Notes: a model not told the origin generated them from the letters alone. Positions 34,536-44,441 are shown, numbered from the stretch's first letter. The stretch is DNA of 64,000 bases from Candidatus Paraprochloron terpiosi LD05 (GCA_018141785.1 CP073341.1:943118-1007117); one strand, 5' to 3'. Numbers and translations are program-made.

Positions 34536-35087
34536 TCAAAAATCTTGGAGGAAGTAATTTTCCGGGAATTTTTCTGTTATCATAGTTATGGGCTGTCGTT
34601 GAGAATAAACTATATAGGTGCGGGAGAGGAGCTTATCTTCTGGATCAATGGTAAAGTAATCAGCTAATATTCCAGCAGCTTCTTTTTCTGAATCAATTAT
34701 TTCCTTAAAGGTTTCAATCTTGTTCTCCAACCAGAGTCTACCCATGGCTTCTTTAGATTTAGTCAATCCGTATTTTAATTTCTCATTTAATCTTTCTAGC
34801 ACTAAAATAGACTGGGCATAAATAAAATTCTTTCTACTAATGCTACCTTGGAGGAGAATTTTTCTGTCTATTACCTCAGTTCCTACTTTGACTGCTAACG
34901 GAAGAATATCTTCTCTCAGCTTTAATATCTCTTCGGACAGTTTCACAACTTGAATCTTTTCCCATAAATAAGCTTCTAATATTTCTGTCAGGGTACCGTC
35001 AGTAGTCAATAAAATTCTTTGAAAAGTACTGAGTTGGGCTGGATTGATATGACTTTTTGTTAAACTTGCTTGTAAGTCTTTGCGCAT
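34536..35087 (-). CDS. Chorismate lyase (DUF98/UbiC-like)
   Basis: Releases pyruvate from chorismate to give 4-hydroxybenzoate, the head group of plastoquinone in cyanobacteria. 183 residues with family blocks LSTFQRILLTTDGTLTEILE, KVGTEVIDRKILLQGSISRK (substrate-binding), FIYAQSILVLERLN and MGRLWLENKIETFKEI. Length fits the cyanobacterial form. It is a single-gene unit, convergent with the M48 gene across a 132-base spacer in which I see no further gene. Confidence 0.85.
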   Translation of the reverse strand: MRKDLQASLTKSHINPAQLSTFQRILLTTDGTLTEILEAYLWEKIQVVKLSEEILKLREDILPLAVKVGTEVIDRKILLQGSISRKNFIYAQSILVLERLNEKLKYGLTKSKEAMGRLWLENKIETFKEIIDSEKEAAGILADYFTIDPEDKLLSRTYIVYSQRQPITMITEKFPENYFLQDF

Positions 35088-35158
35088 CTAAGTTTAAATG
35101 GTATATACTGGTGGTGCGTTACGCAAAAGGCTAACACAACCTACTGGACTGACACGAC

Positions 35159-35263
35159 TGTTGGGTAGAGCGCAAGCGTTACCCAACACAAATCTCCTTT
35201 GATGTTGGGTTTCGTTGCCTCAACCCAACCTACGATATAATCTGTCGGTGGGCAATGCCCACC
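35159..35263. repeat. TGTTGGGTAG palindromic element plus GGTGGGC hairpin
   Basis: Bases 35159-35233 match the palindromic element at 29347-29424 over most of its length. Bases 35247-35263 form GGTGGGC/GCCCACC with a 3-base loop, directly after the invertase stop, possibly its terminator. Confidence 0.6.
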
Positions 35264-35269
35264 CTACCG

Positions 35270-36667
35270 CTACCGCTGAGGAATAGCACAAGCAGCAGCT
35301 TCAGTATCTTCTGCAAAGCTAAACAAAGAGATCTGACTGGGATTTTCTCGTAGCAAGTGAGCAAGCAAAAATCCGGCAATGGTCCAAGTTTGATTCTTTC
35401 GGGCTGCTTTACCAATTAAGCGACCGTTTTTACCATCATAGTATTCGGGCCACTGATCCTCCAAGAGACGAGGAGAGGCGATCGCCAATGCTTTATCCCC
35501 CAAGTCTTCTCTCCCTACCATTAGAGCCGCAGCCATCAAAAACCAAATTAAGACAGGCCAACTTCCTCCATTATGATAAGACCAAGGGGTATTTTTGGGG
35601 TCGGAACCAGTAATAATTTGCCATGCTAAACCTTCCACTGCCGGGAAGCAAATTTTCATGGGCATTCTGCCCAATAAGTCTGAGGCTCGTTCTTCAATTA
35701 AATCCATAATGCCCCGGGATTGCTCCTCACTTGTCAAAGAGGCTATAATAGCCATCAAGTTACCCAAGGCAAAGAAGCGAAAATCCATCCTGCCGGGACC
35801 CAAATTCCCGGCGAGATAACCCCCCCGATCCGGCATCCATTCCGTTAACCAGTTAGGAATGGAGTCTGGATAAATGTTAAACTTATTCACCACATCTTCC
35901 CCAAACTCATCTCCCTTGTGACGATGGATTTGGTTCAATTGCTGGATATCTAACCAATAATAAAAGCGGATGTGAAAGATAAAACTGCCGAGGCGATTGT
36001 TTATTTTATTAATCCAAGCTTTACCTTCTTCATTGGGTAGGAGCAATTCCCGGGCGGAGCGCATGGCAGCATAAAATAGGGCTTGAATTTCCAGAGGATA
36101 GCCTTCAACCCCCATAGGACGGTCAATCATGCAGGCACCGTCGGGAACTAATAGGGTAGGGAACATTTCAAATTGCGGTCCCAAACAAATATCCAGGATA
36201 AAATGCAGTGCTGCTTGAAATTCTTCTTGATGAACTAAGGATATTTCTCCCGTTGCTTTCACATAAGCCCGCAATAGAATCATCCACCACAAACAAGAAT
36301 CAATGGGGGTTACTCTACCGATAGCCTGTTCGCCAAAATCTGCATTCAAATACTCCTTGTCTCCCATAGATTCTACCTTAAAACTGGCGGGCATCAAACC
36401 TGGAGGGGGCTGGTAGCAATCGATGATTCTTTCCTGCTTCTGTAAAGTTACTGTTTCCACTAAAAAGTTGCGGACAATGTCGGTTTTCCCCTGGATTAAG
36501 AATACCAAAGCTGCTGGAACGAAATCCCGGACGAAGCACTGATCGTAATTCAGCGATTCCTGTTCTGAGTCTTGGGCGGCAACAGTTCCCACAGGACGTT
36601 GTTGATAATAAATAATGGATTCTTCTAGTAGCTTCTCAGCTGCTTTTACCAGTTTATCTCTCTTCAT
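35270..36667 (-). CDS. GH100 neutral/alkaline invertase
   Basis: Cytoplasmic sucrose hydrolase related to plant A/N-invertases. 465 residues from ATG 36665-36667 ([17 protein letters not shown]); a TTG eight codons earlier is possible. Family features: [39 protein letters not shown] (catalytic Asp in TPIDS), [45 protein letters not shown] and [19 protein letters not shown]. Length is standard. Sucrose is a compatible solute in cyanobacteria, so the role is likely turnover of internal sucrose. Confidence 0.93.
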   Translation of the reverse strand: MKRDKLVKAAEKLLEESIIYYQQRPVGTVAAQDSEQESLNYDQCFVRDFVPAALVFLIQGKTDIVRNFLVETVTLQKQERIIDCYQPPPGLMPASFKVESMGDKEYLNADFGEQAIGRVTPIDSCLWWMILLRAYVKATGEISLVHQEEFQAALHFILDICLGPQFEMFPTLLVPDGACMIDRPMGVEGYPLEIQALFYAAMRSARELLLPNEEGKAWINKINNRLGSFIFHIRFYYWLDIQQLNQIHRHKGDEFGEDVVNKFNIYPDSIPNWLTEWMPDRGGYLAGNLGPGRMDFRFFALGNLMAIIASLTSEEQSRGIMDLIEERASDLLGRMPMKICFPAVEGLAWQIITGSDPKNTPWSYHNGGSWPVLIWFLMAAALMVGREDLGDKALAIASPRLLEDQWPEYYDGKNGRLIGKAARKNQTWTIAGFLLAHLLRENPSQISLFSFAEDTEAAACAIPQR

Positions 36668-36696
36668 GTACACTATATCCTTTATACTCAAATAAC

Positions 36697-37479
36697 ATGG
36701 AAACTGCTTTAATTACTGGTGCGTCCTCAGGAATTGGCGCCGCCTTTGCTCAAGAACTAGCTGTCCGTCAGAGGAATTTGGTTTTAGTGGCTCGCTCTGA
36801 AGCTAAGTTGCAACAACTAGCATCAGATTTACAAGACCAATATAACTTACAAGTAGATGTTATTGTGCAAGACTTGACGGCACCTGGAGCAACTCAATCT
36901 GTATTTGCAGCAGTGCAGGAAAAAGGACTGACGGTGGATCTTTTAGTCAACAATGCTGGTTTTGGGGACTATGGTCTTTTCCACGAAAGGAAGTTGTCTA
37001 AACAGGTTGAAATGATTCAACTCAATATTACCGCCTTAGTGGAGTTGACCTACTTGTTTTTGCCGGGAATGCAGCAACGGCGCTCAGGAGGTATTATCAA
37101 CGTCTCTTCCATTGGCGGATTTCAACCTCTCCCCTATTTCTCCGTCTACGCTGCTAGTAAAGCTTTTGTCCTCAGTTTCAGTGAGGCGTTGTGGGGGGAG
37201 AATAAAGCAACAGGTGTCCGTGTTCTAGCTCTTTGTCCTGGTCCAACGGAGTCCCAATTTTTCCAGGTGGCTGAGTTTCCCCCATCCATGGCTGGGAAGA
37301 ACCCCAAATATGTTCCTGCTGAAGAGGTGGTGCGGGATGCTTTGAAGGCTTTGGCTAAAAATCAGTCTAATGTGGTCACAGGGGGTTTGCTTAATCAATT
37401 TCTTGTCAATGTGAGTCGATTTCTTCCTCGTGATTTGCTGGTAAGCTTGGTGGAAAAACAGTTTAACAGTTACCAGTGA
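36697..37479 (+). CDS. Short-chain dehydrogenase/reductase
   Basis: NAD(P)-dependent Rossmann-fold oxidoreductase of 260 residues: cofactor loop [24 protein letters not shown], catalytic Ser in [16 protein letters not shown] and Tyr/Lys in [17 protein letters not shown]. The PGPTESQFF region suits the DltE/YqjQ-like classical SDR subgroup. Substrate unknown. It is divergent from the invertase gene with a 29-base gap between starts, so their promoters overlap each other's 5' ends. Confidence 0.9.
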   Translation: METALITGASSGIGAAFAQELAVRQRNLVLVARSEAKLQQLASDLQDQYNLQVDVIVQDLTAPGATQSVFAAVQEKGLTVDLLVNNAGFGDYGLFHERKLSKQVEMIQLNITALVELTYLFLPGMQQRRSGGIINVSSIGGFQPLPYFSVYAASKAFVLSFSEALWGENKATGVRVLALCPGPTESQFFQVAEFPPSMAGKNPKYVPAEEVVRDALKALAKNQSNVVTGGLLNQFLVNVSRFLPRDLLVSLVEKQFNSYQ

Positions 37480-37652
37480 CAGCACCCGCCCCCTTCTTAA
37501 AGATAAGAAACTTCTTAATCCCTTGCATGTAGGTGATTTTAGCCTCGTTACAGTGAAAGAAGATTCGGTCGAGTTACCAGTTATGAGGTAACACTACTCT
37601 GATAATTAGGAATAGGAAACTTGCCAGAAGTTACCAATAACTAGCTTTGTAG

Positions 37653-37671
37653 GGGCGCAGGTTGTGCGCCC
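37653..37671. repeat. GGGCGCA/TGCGCCC palindrome
   Basis: 7-bp stem and 5-base loop in the 198-base spacer between the SDR and Rpn-family genes. Same family as 2860-2879. The rest of this spacer holds no recognised gene. Confidence 0.5.
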
Positions 37672-37677
37672 TGGGGT

Positions 37678-38505
37678 TCAGAGTTCAGAATTGCTATACT
37701 CAGAAGCCGAAGATTCCTGCTGTAATCGAGCAACTTCTTCAACAGAAAGTCCCGTTACCTCAGAGATTTGCTCCCAAGCCATCCCCAGACGAAGCATATT
37801 AGTAGCGACTCGTTGGGTAGTACGCTGTTCGCCCCGTTGTTCGCCCCTTTTTACCATTTCTCGATACAAGGGAGATTGTTCTAAAATTGCCATATCTAAC
37901 CTCAGAATTTGTTGAACTAAATCAGTGTCTAAGACATAGGTAGCAAAGAACCCTAACATCGATTCTAGCTCACCTGGTTGCCCTTGAAGTCTTAATTCTC
38001 TCAAAGCACGTCGAATTACTTGTTCTTTCCCTCCTCCTTTTAAAATAGGGACAAACGGTAGTAATGTGGATAAATTACGCTCAAAAACTATGTCTACCTC
38101 TACTTCCCACAAATTTATGACTCGATAGTCTTGAATGGAACGTAAACCGGCAAATTCCTCAGAAAAGGAACTAGAAATACTTTCACTTGAAGCCTCAAGC
38201 AAATTTACCAGCACTGGATAAACTGGGAGTTCATATTTCTCGCCAGCCAAAGCAGTATAAGCCCTCATTCGTCGAGGCACTTTCTGATTATACCTCAATT
38301 GTAACTCATTGAGAATTAAAAACTCCCCTAAGTCGGGACTATAGGCTTTGACTAAAACGTCCCCTTCTCGACTCACCCATTGAAACTCCGAAGAAATAAT
38401 CTCTCGAACTTCTATTTGAGAGGGTTCCATGAGCCATTGTACCCATTCATTGGGTGCTAAACTTATGAGTCGCTTCGTGCTTATATCAGCTTTTTTCTTG
38501 GGCAT
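37678..38505 (-). CDS. Rpn-family recombination-promoting nuclease / DUF4351-type protein
   Basis: 275 residues. The N-terminal part is PD-(D/E)XK-like (EFQWVSREGDVLVKAYSP with Asp, FLILNELQLRYNQKVPRRMR with Glu-x-Gln and a trailing Lys/Arg). The C-terminal helical region has the repeated KRGEQRGEQRTTQRVATNML and a helix-turn-helix-like end (GLSVEEVARLQQ). Such proteins, often annotated as putative transposases, are abundant in cyanobacteria. Rpn proteins promote RecA-independent recombination in E. coli. Exact activity here is unproven. Confidence 0.75.
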   Translation of the reverse strand: MPKKKADISTKRLISLAPNEWVQWLMEPSQIEVREIISSEFQWVSREGDVLVKAYSPDLGEFLILNELQLRYNQKVPRRMRAYTALAGEKYELPVYPVLVNLLEASSESISSSFSEEFAGLRSIQDYRVINLWEVEVDIVFERNLSTLLPFVPILKGGGKEQVIRRALRELRLQGQPGELESMLGFFATYVLDTDLVQQILRLDMAILEQSPLYREMVKRGEQRGEQRTTQRVATNMLRLGMAWEQISEVTGLSVEEVARLQQESSASEYSNSEL

Positions 38506-38578
38506 TTTTGAGTGTAGTAGTATGGAGAATATTTTCCGTAAATATTATATCATGAATCAAAGTACAGTTCAATAATAG

Positions 38579-39214
38579 CTAAGGAAAATGAGCGTGCCAC
38601 CACTGAAAAGAGCTTTGCCAAACTTCCTGAAGCAGAGCATAAGATTGCTGTGGCTCTGAATCAATAGGAGTGGATATGGTAACCCACAAACAACTCCAGT
38701 CTCTTAAGTCTTTCAACCCGATTAACCAAGGAAAAAAACGACTCAATAGCTGCTCTTTGTTATTCCTGAGGGCAACATATTGTGGTTGAGTAAAAGTTGT
38801 TTTGGCGTTATCATTAATAGAAGCACTTAAATAGGCACGTCCTTCGTGGGCAAACATCCCATAGTAGCCCACTGCTGACTGCTTCACCTCTACAGCAGAG
38901 TCTGGTAATTCTAGTTTATTTATATTTTTTAATAGGGATAGATTATCCCCATTTGTGAGATAAGAAAAGTAGCGCAGTTGGATATCCACAATTCCTGCTG
39001 GGGAGCTATATTGGTATTGCCTTCTTTTTTGACCTTGACCGGTGTTCTTTATTACTTGAGATTCTACAAATTCCCACCCCTGTAAGGGGAAAGACTCGGG
39101 AAGACTCCAGGACTCCTTCTTAGGGTAGAATAGTTGATAGCCCAGGGTAAAGATAAGCATCCCTAATACTGTCGTTAAAAGGAAATATCTTGTTTTCTGC
39201 CATTGAATAATCAT
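38579..39214 (-). CDS. Cyanoexosortase A system-associated protein
   Basis: 211 residues with one N-terminal membrane helix (YFLLTTVLGMLIFTLGYQLF) and an outside-facing domain containing LPLQGWEFVE-like and YQYSSPAGIVDIQLRYFSY segments, matching the small protein that usually sits beside cyanoexosortase A. That enzyme sorts PEP-CTERM-type surface proteins. Here neither neighbour is an exosortase, so either the enzyme is encoded elsewhere or the system is split. The C-terminal SFQWWHAHFP end is typical. Confidence 0.75.
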   Translation of the reverse strand: MIIQWQKTRYFLLTTVLGMLIFTLGYQLFYPKKESWSLPESFPLQGWEFVESQVIKNTGQGQKRRQYQYSSPAGIVDIQLRYFSYLTNGDNLSLLKNINKLELPDSAVEVKQSAVGYYGMFAHEGRAYLSASINDNAKTTFTQPQYVALRNNKEQLLSRFFPWLIGLKDLRDWSCLWVTISTPIDSEPQQSYALLQEVWQSSFQWWHAHFP

Positions 39215-39224
39215 TTAGAACCAT

Positions 39225-39252
39225 CCTTTGCGCCTTTGCGTCTTTGCGCGAA
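39225..39252. repeat. Short periodic repeat, CGCAAAGG-type unit
   Basis: CTTTGCGCCTTTGCGTCTTT and following GCGCGAA, three units of the dispersed 9-base repeat, between two divergent genes. Confidence 0.7.
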
Positions 39253-39301
39253 CCTATTTAGTATAATATAGAGGGAAAGTTTTGCTACCAGGAAAATAGA
39301 C

Positions 39302-39874
39302 ATGACCAATTTAACTCTCGATCTTCAATCCACTGAACTGACGGATGACCAATTTTATCAGCTCTGTATCCACAACCGGAATCTCAGATTTGAACGTAAC
39401 CTTAGGGGAGATTTAATCATTATGTCACCAGTAGGGGGAGAAACTAGCAACCGCAATGGGAGAATAAGTCAGCAGTTGTTTAACTGGGCTGACGCTGATG
39501 GAACCGGAATCCCTTTTGATTCTTCCGCAGGATTTAAACTGCCAAATGGTGCAGATCGCTCTCCCGATGCTGCTTGGATCCCTTTGGAGCGCTGGAATGC
39601 TTTAAACTCAACACAAAAGCAGAAATTCCTGCCCCTCTGTCCCGATTTTGTGATTGAATTGCGTTCCCCTAGTGATACTTTAACAGCAACAAGACAGAAA
39701 ATGGAAGAATATAGGGAGAATGGAACCCGTTTGGGTTGGTTAATTAACCGTCAAGGAAAGCAAGTAGAGATTTATCGCCTTGGTAAGGAGGTAGAAGTGC
39801 TCAATTTTCCTACTACTATATCAGGGGAAGATGTTCTACCTGGTTTCTGTCTCAATTTGGAACTGATTTGGTAA
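39302..39874 (+). CDS. Uma2-family endonuclease-fold protein
   Basis: 190 residues, same subgroup as the genes at 18.8 and 28.6 kb but more distant: LIIMSPVGGETSNRNGRI, RSPDAAWIPLERWNALN (PD), PDFVIELRSPSDTLTATRQK (E-x-R-S-P, Lys) and LGWLINRQGKQVEIYRLG. It ends at the border of another dispersed repeat (39873-39903, ACGCAGATAAACGCAGATAA). Confidence 0.88.
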   Translation: MTNLTLDLQSTELTDDQFYQLCIHNRNLRFERNLRGDLIIMSPVGGETSNRNGRISQQLFNWADADGTGIPFDSSAGFKLPNGADRSPDAAWIPLERWNALNSTQKQKFLPLCPDFVIELRSPSDTLTATRQKMEEYRENGTRLGWLINRQGKQVEIYRLGKEVEVLNFPTTISGEDVLPGFCLNLELIW

Positions 39875-39903
39875 CCGCAGATGCACGCAGATAAACGCAG
39901 ATA
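39873..39903. repeat. Short periodic repeat, ACGCAGATAA unit
   Basis: Three imperfect 9-10 base units (GCAGATGCACGCAGATAAAC, then GCAGATAATC) directly after the Uma2 stop. Confidence 0.65.
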
Positions 39904-39978
39904 ATCTTAAAGCTGATTTAAGCTTTTCCAGTCATAGCTGTTGTTACCCTAGTCATAGAAACTACTAACTCTCAGCCT

Positions 39979-40626
39979 ATGGTAATTGATGCGATTATTT
40001 CCCCCACCCTCCACCAAACCCCAGGGCAAATGGTCAAATTGGGGATAATGGCTTCTGGTAGCGGTACGAATTTTGAGGCTGTTGCCGGAGTAATTGACTC
40101 TGGGCGGCTAAATGCCACCATTTCCGTCTTAATCTATAATAATCCAGAGGCGAAAGTGAAATCCCGAGCAGATAGCTGGGGAGTGCCTGCTGTATTAGTA
40201 GAACATGGAAATTACCAGCACCGAGAAGATTTCGATGACGCTATTGTGAAGGTATTGCAATCTTATGGGGTACAGTGGGTGGTAATGGCAGGTTGGATGC
40301 GAGTGGTAACTCAGGTATTATTAGATGCATATCCTTCCCGAGTCATCAACATTCATCCCAGTTTATTGCCCAGTTTTCGGGGTATGAGAGCGGTGGAAAG
40401 AGCACTGAAAGCTGGGGTGAAAATTACTGGTTGTACGGCTCATTTAGTCAGTCTGGAGGTGGATAGTGGTCCTATTTTAATCCAAGCAGCTGTCCCGGTG
40501 TTACCAGAGGATACTCCAGAAAGTTTACACGCCCGCATTCAAGTGCAGGAACATCTTATTTTACCTGAGGCGATCGCTATGGTTTCACGCAGAGGCGCAG
40601 AGTCACAGAGAGGAGAGGGAGAATGA
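39979..40626 (+). CDS. purN: Phosphoribosylglycinamide formyltransferase
   Basis: Third step of purine synthesis, formyl transfer from 10-formyl-THF to GAR. 215 residues: LGIMASGSGTNFEAVAG (GAR-binding loop), NIHPSLLPSFRG (catalytic Asn-His), TGCTAHLVSLEVDSGPILIQ (catalytic Asp). The last dozen residues (RRGAESQRGEGE) are encoded by a CGCAGAGG-type repeat that has extended the reading frame at its 3' end. An alternative start at the internal MVKLGIM (40030) is also possible. It overlaps the next gene by ATGA. Confidence 0.94.
   Translation: MVIDAIISPTLHQTPGQMVKLGIMASGSGTNFEAVAGVIDSGRLNATISVLIYNNPEAKVKSRADSWGVPAVLVEHGNYQHREDFDDAIVKVLQSYGVQWVVMAGWMRVVTQVLLDAYPSRVINIHPSLLPSFRGMRAVERALKAGVKITGCTAHLVSLEVDSGPILIQAAVPVLPEDTPESLHARIQVQEHLILPEAIAMVSRRGAESQRGEGE
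40588..40620. repeat. Periodic CGCAGAGG repeat inside the 3' end of purN
   Basis: CACGCAGAGGCGCAGAGTCA and following CAGAGAGGAGAGGGAG lies in frame and supplies the last codons and stop of purN as well as the purine-rich leader of the next gene. Confidence 0.75.
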
Positions 40627-40913
40627 ACAATTATCAATCTAATTATACCAGTGCTGAGTTGGAAAAAGTAGCAATAAGTCGCTTCCGCTCTCTCATGCAT
40701 TTCCTGCCTAGGGACTGTAAGATAGGTCGGGAAAAGTGGGGTTCTTCTACTATCTTAGTACTGGATTTTGCCAATTGTCCTCATTTACTAGAAGCAACTA
40801 AACAACAATATTTTCTGTTATTAATAGGCGCTAATTATCTTGGATTAACCAATTCCCTCCTCTTCCGAGTGGAAAGAAAGGTAATTGAATGGAAAACACT
40901 TAAGTATATTTAA
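40623..40913 (+). CDS. Hypothetical protein, 96 aa, coupled to purN
   Basis: Starts at an ATG overlapping the purN stop (ATGA) with GGAGAGGGAG just upstream. Soluble sequence with helix ELEKVAISRFRSLMHFLPRD, strand SSTILVLDFANCPHLL and helix LEATKQQYFLLLIGANYLG. I do not recognise a family. Because its leader derives from the dispersed repeat, its coupling to purN may be recent. Confidence 0.55.
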   Translation: MNNYQSNYTSAELEKVAISRFRSLMHFLPRDCKIGREKWGSSTILVLDFANCPHLLEATKQQYFLLLIGANYLGLTNSLLFRVERKVIEWKTLKYI

Positions 40914-40952
40914 TAACTTAACATAAGTAGGCTTTTTGTCCTCTTCTATCCC

Positions 40953-42860
40953 CTATTCCCTATTCCCTATTCCAGGTTCCGTGACTGGTTCTGGTTCCGG
41001 GAGATAGAGACGGGGTTGGAGTTGCTCCCGCCAAGTTCTGATTTGAGTTTGGGCTAAATTATAGGCAGAAGTGCCATAGGGAATCTTTTGAGCGATATTA
41101 ATAGCCAGCTGGAGAGAATATTGAGCTTCGTTTTGAGCCTTAATTAATAGTTGCTCGCTCCAACGATTCAGCAATTGAATCTGTCTGACACGAAAGCTAG
41201 TGGAAGATGGTATCCTATAAGCAATGGCGATGGCTTCTTCCAGAGCAGCAACCGTTCCTTCTCGTCCAATGCGATCAGCTTTTTCCAGAGTTTCTCTCGC
41301 CTTAATTTCCCGCTCCCACTCAATAATTTTCCCCTGAGCTTCACTATAAAATGTCCTTCTCCGGGAAATTTGTGCTGCTGTCTCAATAGCGGCTGCAAAA
41401 TCACCTGCATTCCCTAAAGCTATTGCCCTATCCAGAATAGGTTTATCTTGCTGTCGCTGAATGCTTCGGCGCCACTGGCGAATATAGTTTTGTGCCTCAG
41501 TGTAAAGAGGACGATTGGGCCCTATGAAACTGGCTTGGCTAATGGCTGCTTGCAAACCTTCAATTGTCCCGCTAGCAGCAAATTCTCGCCCCCGCTCTAG
41601 AAAAGGCATATCTTCTTTGATAGCAATTTCCCGCTGCCACTTATTAATTTTCCTCTGAGCTTCTCCAGAACGAGGATTATTTGCAGGAATAGTCTTAGCT
41701 TTAGCTATAGCAGCGGTTAAACTGCCAATAGATCCTATCCGCGCCAATTCCTGAGCCTCTAACAGCAGCCCCACATCTGCCATTTCTCGCTCCCAGCGGT
41801 TCAGTAATGGCTGCACTGTATCGTAAATAGTGCTAGTGGAAGAGATATTTTTGGCTTGTCCAATGGCGGTTTCTAAACCAAAAACCGTTCCCAACTCGGC
41901 ATTTGTCCCAGCGCGAGCAAGTAATTTCCAATCATCCAATTGCTCCTGTAATGGCAGATTTTCCGGAATCTTGTCTGCGAAGCGCAATAATTCCCACCAA
42001 TTTTGCCTGTCTATCAGCCTTTCGGCCAATTTAACCATCTTTTTCTGAGCATCGGCTATGATATTTTGGGCATTACCATAGGCATAGCTTTCTTTACCAA
42101 TTGCTTCTGCTATCTTAATTGCTTGGAGAAGATTCTCCAAACCCCCACGGCGCAATGCTTTATAAGCGGAGTCTAGCTTTTTACTTTCTTCTCTGGCTAG
42201 TTGAATTGTATCAATTAGTTCTTGATATTTGGTTGTCGCCCAATAATCATTCTTTACATAGGACAATTTGACTGAATGGCGAAACGCTAGCAACCAGTTA
42301 CCAGCGCGCAACTGCTTGTCTGCTTCATTATAACTTTCAACTCCTGAAGCCCAAATTGAGCGCCAACGTTCAATCCTGTCTGCTACCAATTGATACACTT
42401 CAGCTTTAATGGGAATGTTTTCGGCCATAGCGATCGCCTTATCTAGTTCCCCCCTCTGGAACTTTCGCTCTGCCAAATTCAAGATATCTGTAGCCCATTC
42501 TTCCACATGGTCATTAATTTGGGGGCCCAGGGGATGATCCAGAGGCAATGCTTCTACCAAGGCGATCGCCCTGAGCAAACTATCCCCTGTCTTTTTCTCT
42601 GCTTCTAACTGAGCGCAATATATCCGCATTGAAGCAGATGCAAATTGCCAAGAAACTTGATCGCAGTTGGGCACTTCCGGCAACTTAAACAACCAGATCG
42701 TCGCCCCAAAGCCCACCCCGCTGGTAACCAGAATAAAGAAAAAGACCCATAATTGGAAAATAGGCCAACTCAGACCCCTATTAGGTTTTCTTACAGGGTT
42801 AAATTTATCTATCTGTTCAGCCCCAGCCCCCATTTTTCTGGCATCAGTACTGCTGTTCAT
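40953..42860 (-). CDS. Membrane-anchored repeat protein, 635 aa, unknown function
   Basis: One membrane helix at about residues 33-57 (FQLWVFFFILVTSGVGFGAT) separates a short cytoplasmic N-terminus from a long helical region. From about residue 110 onward roughly ten degenerate units of about 45-50 residues recur, each with A-x-x-L/I-G-x-x-G-x-x-x-A-L-x-x-A-I-x-x-A and ending in a Trp/Arg helix (for example IISQASFIGPNRPLYTEAQN, YIRQWRRSIQRQQD). The pattern is TPR/SEL1-like. The C-terminus is Pro/Glu-rich (LPEPEPVTEPG). Possibly a periplasmic scaffold. Confidence 0.7.
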   Translation of the reverse strand: MNSSTDARKMGAGAEQIDKFNPVRKPNRGLSWPIFQLWVFFFILVTSGVGFGATIWLFKLPEVPNCDQVSWQFASASMRIYCAQLEAEKKTGDSLLRAIALVEALPLDHPLGPQINDHVEEWATDILNLAERKFQRGELDKAIAMAENIPIKAEVYQLVADRIERWRSIWASGVESYNEADKQLRAGNWLLAFRHSVKLSYVKNDYWATTKYQELIDTIQLAREESKKLDSAYKALRRGGLENLLQAIKIAEAIGKESYAYGNAQNIIADAQKKMVKLAERLIDRQNWWELLRFADKIPENLPLQEQLDDWKLLARAGTNAELGTVFGLETAIGQAKNISSTSTIYDTVQPLLNRWEREMADVGLLLEAQELARIGSIGSLTAAIAKAKTIPANNPRSGEAQRKINKWQREIAIKEDMPFLERGREFAASGTIEGLQAAISQASFIGPNRPLYTEAQNYIRQWRRSIQRQQDKPILDRAIALGNAGDFAAAIETAAQISRRRTFYSEAQGKIIEWEREIKARETLEKADRIGREGTVAALEEAIAIAYRIPSSTSFRVRQIQLLNRWSEQLLIKAQNEAQYSLQLAINIAQKIPYGTSAYNLAQTQIRTWREQLQPRLYLPEPEPVTEPGIGNRE

Positions 42861-43033
42861 GACCTGCTCCCAATGGTCTCAGAATGACTGGTCTTTGCAT
42901 AATTCTATCATCTTATCCTTGTTCTTATAGTCTTTCTAATCTTCCTCTTATATCCTACCTGCATAAACTATATGAAAATATAATAAAAAAATTATTTATG
43001 TGAAATTTAGATAGTAACTGTCAAGGTACGTCT

Positions 43034-44388
43034 TTAACCTGCCCTCATCACCATCTTTACTCCCCCACTAGGAGTGATAGTTACCCCCCGACGTTGGGGT
43101 TTAATGGGTTTATCCTCTATTAATTCCAACCCATAGCGACATAACCAGGTGGCAATTACTAATTTCATTTCGTACATGACCAAAGCATGACCTATGCAGC
43201 GGCGATTGCCACCGCCAAAGGGTAGATACTGGTAAGGGGAGAATTTACCCGACTCAAATCGCTCCGGTTGAAATTGGTGAGGTTCCGGATATAGGTCCGG
43301 GCGATGATGAATTAAATAGATGCAAGGAGCTAGGAGGGTGTTAGGAGCAAATTCATGACCCATAATCTCCACCGGGGAGGATGAATTGGTGCGGGGGAAG
43401 GTAACGGGAATAACGGGATAAATGCGCAAAGTCTCTTGACAAACCGCCGTTCAATAGGGTAGCTTGACTATAGCCATGGGTTCGGGATTATCCCCTAAAG
43501 ACTGCAATTCCCTCAGTAACCGTTCCTGCACTCGGGGCAGTTTGTAAATCCAGTAGAAAGCCCAGGCTAAGGCAGTTGCAGTAGTTTCATGTCCCGCAAC
43601 CAGTAGGGTCATCAACTCGTCTTTTAACTCCACCTCCGTCATAGGTTGACCTTTTTCATCCCTCGCTGCCAACATTAAGCTGAGAATGTCCTGGCTCCTT
43701 GAAGTCAGTTGACCGCGCCGCTGCTGGATTTCCCGGTGCAAGAGGTTGTTAATTTGCTCCTGTAGTCTCTTGAATCTACCCCAAGGACTCCAAGGCCCCC
43801 AATCTTTTTGGAGGAACTTAAGGAAGAGAATACTGGAACGGAGGGGAGAGTTCAAGGTGTTGAGCCAGGAGATGAGGAGGGTTTTAATTTGGTGGTAGCT
43901 ATCGCCAGATTCCTGGAGACCAAAAACAACTTGTAAGATGACATCTAGGGTAATATCTTGCATGGCGCTGCGGAGGATGAAGGAGCGATTTTTGGGTATA
44001 TTTTTGCCAGCTTTGGCGGCGATCCCCCTAATCAATTCACCATAACCATGCATTCTTTCCCCGTGAAAGGGAGGCATTAAGAGTTGGCGCTGTTGCTGGT
44101 GTTTTGCCCCATCTAATAAAATCAGGGAATTCTCTCCCACAAAAGGTTGGAGTACAACATTAGTTTTCCCGGAATCAAAAAGACCCTCTGAGGTGAAAAT
44201 ATCCTCAATTCCTTGGGGGTGGGCGATAAAGACAATGGATTTCAATTCGGATAGATGGATGGTAAAGATGTCCCCATAGCGCTGGCGACATTTTTCCAGG
44301 TAGTTTAGAGGTAAGGTGTCCATTTAAAAAGCTGGAATAAGGGGGGACTTGTTGGACCATTGGGTAGTTTGCCGTTTCTCATCTTCAT
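43034..44388 (-). pseudogene. Cytochrome P450 (CYP110-like) with two lesions
   Basis: P450 of the cyanobacterial CYP110 type, heme monooxygenases acting on fatty acids or terpenes. The N-terminus starts at ATG 44386-44388 (KLPNGPTSPPLFQLFKW), then the frame shifts by one near 44322 and continues PLNYLEKCRQRYGDIFTIHL. The I-helix AGHETTATA is intact. At 43451-43453 TGA replaces the Leu codon in LPY-x-TAVCQETLR; after it the same frame gives the heme motif FGGGNRRCIGHA and ends at 43034. Two independent lesions make it a pseudogene unless there are sequencing errors. Confidence 0.85.
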
Positions 44389-44441
44389 CTTTTTACTCGC
44401 GCCAAGATGGCAAATCGTTACTAGAACTGTCAGGGTATATG

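Noticed and set aside
43451..43453. TGA in the P450 gene read as selenocysteine
   Set aside because: The family has Leu there, no SECIS-like hairpin is evident downstream, and a second lesion exists in the same gene.
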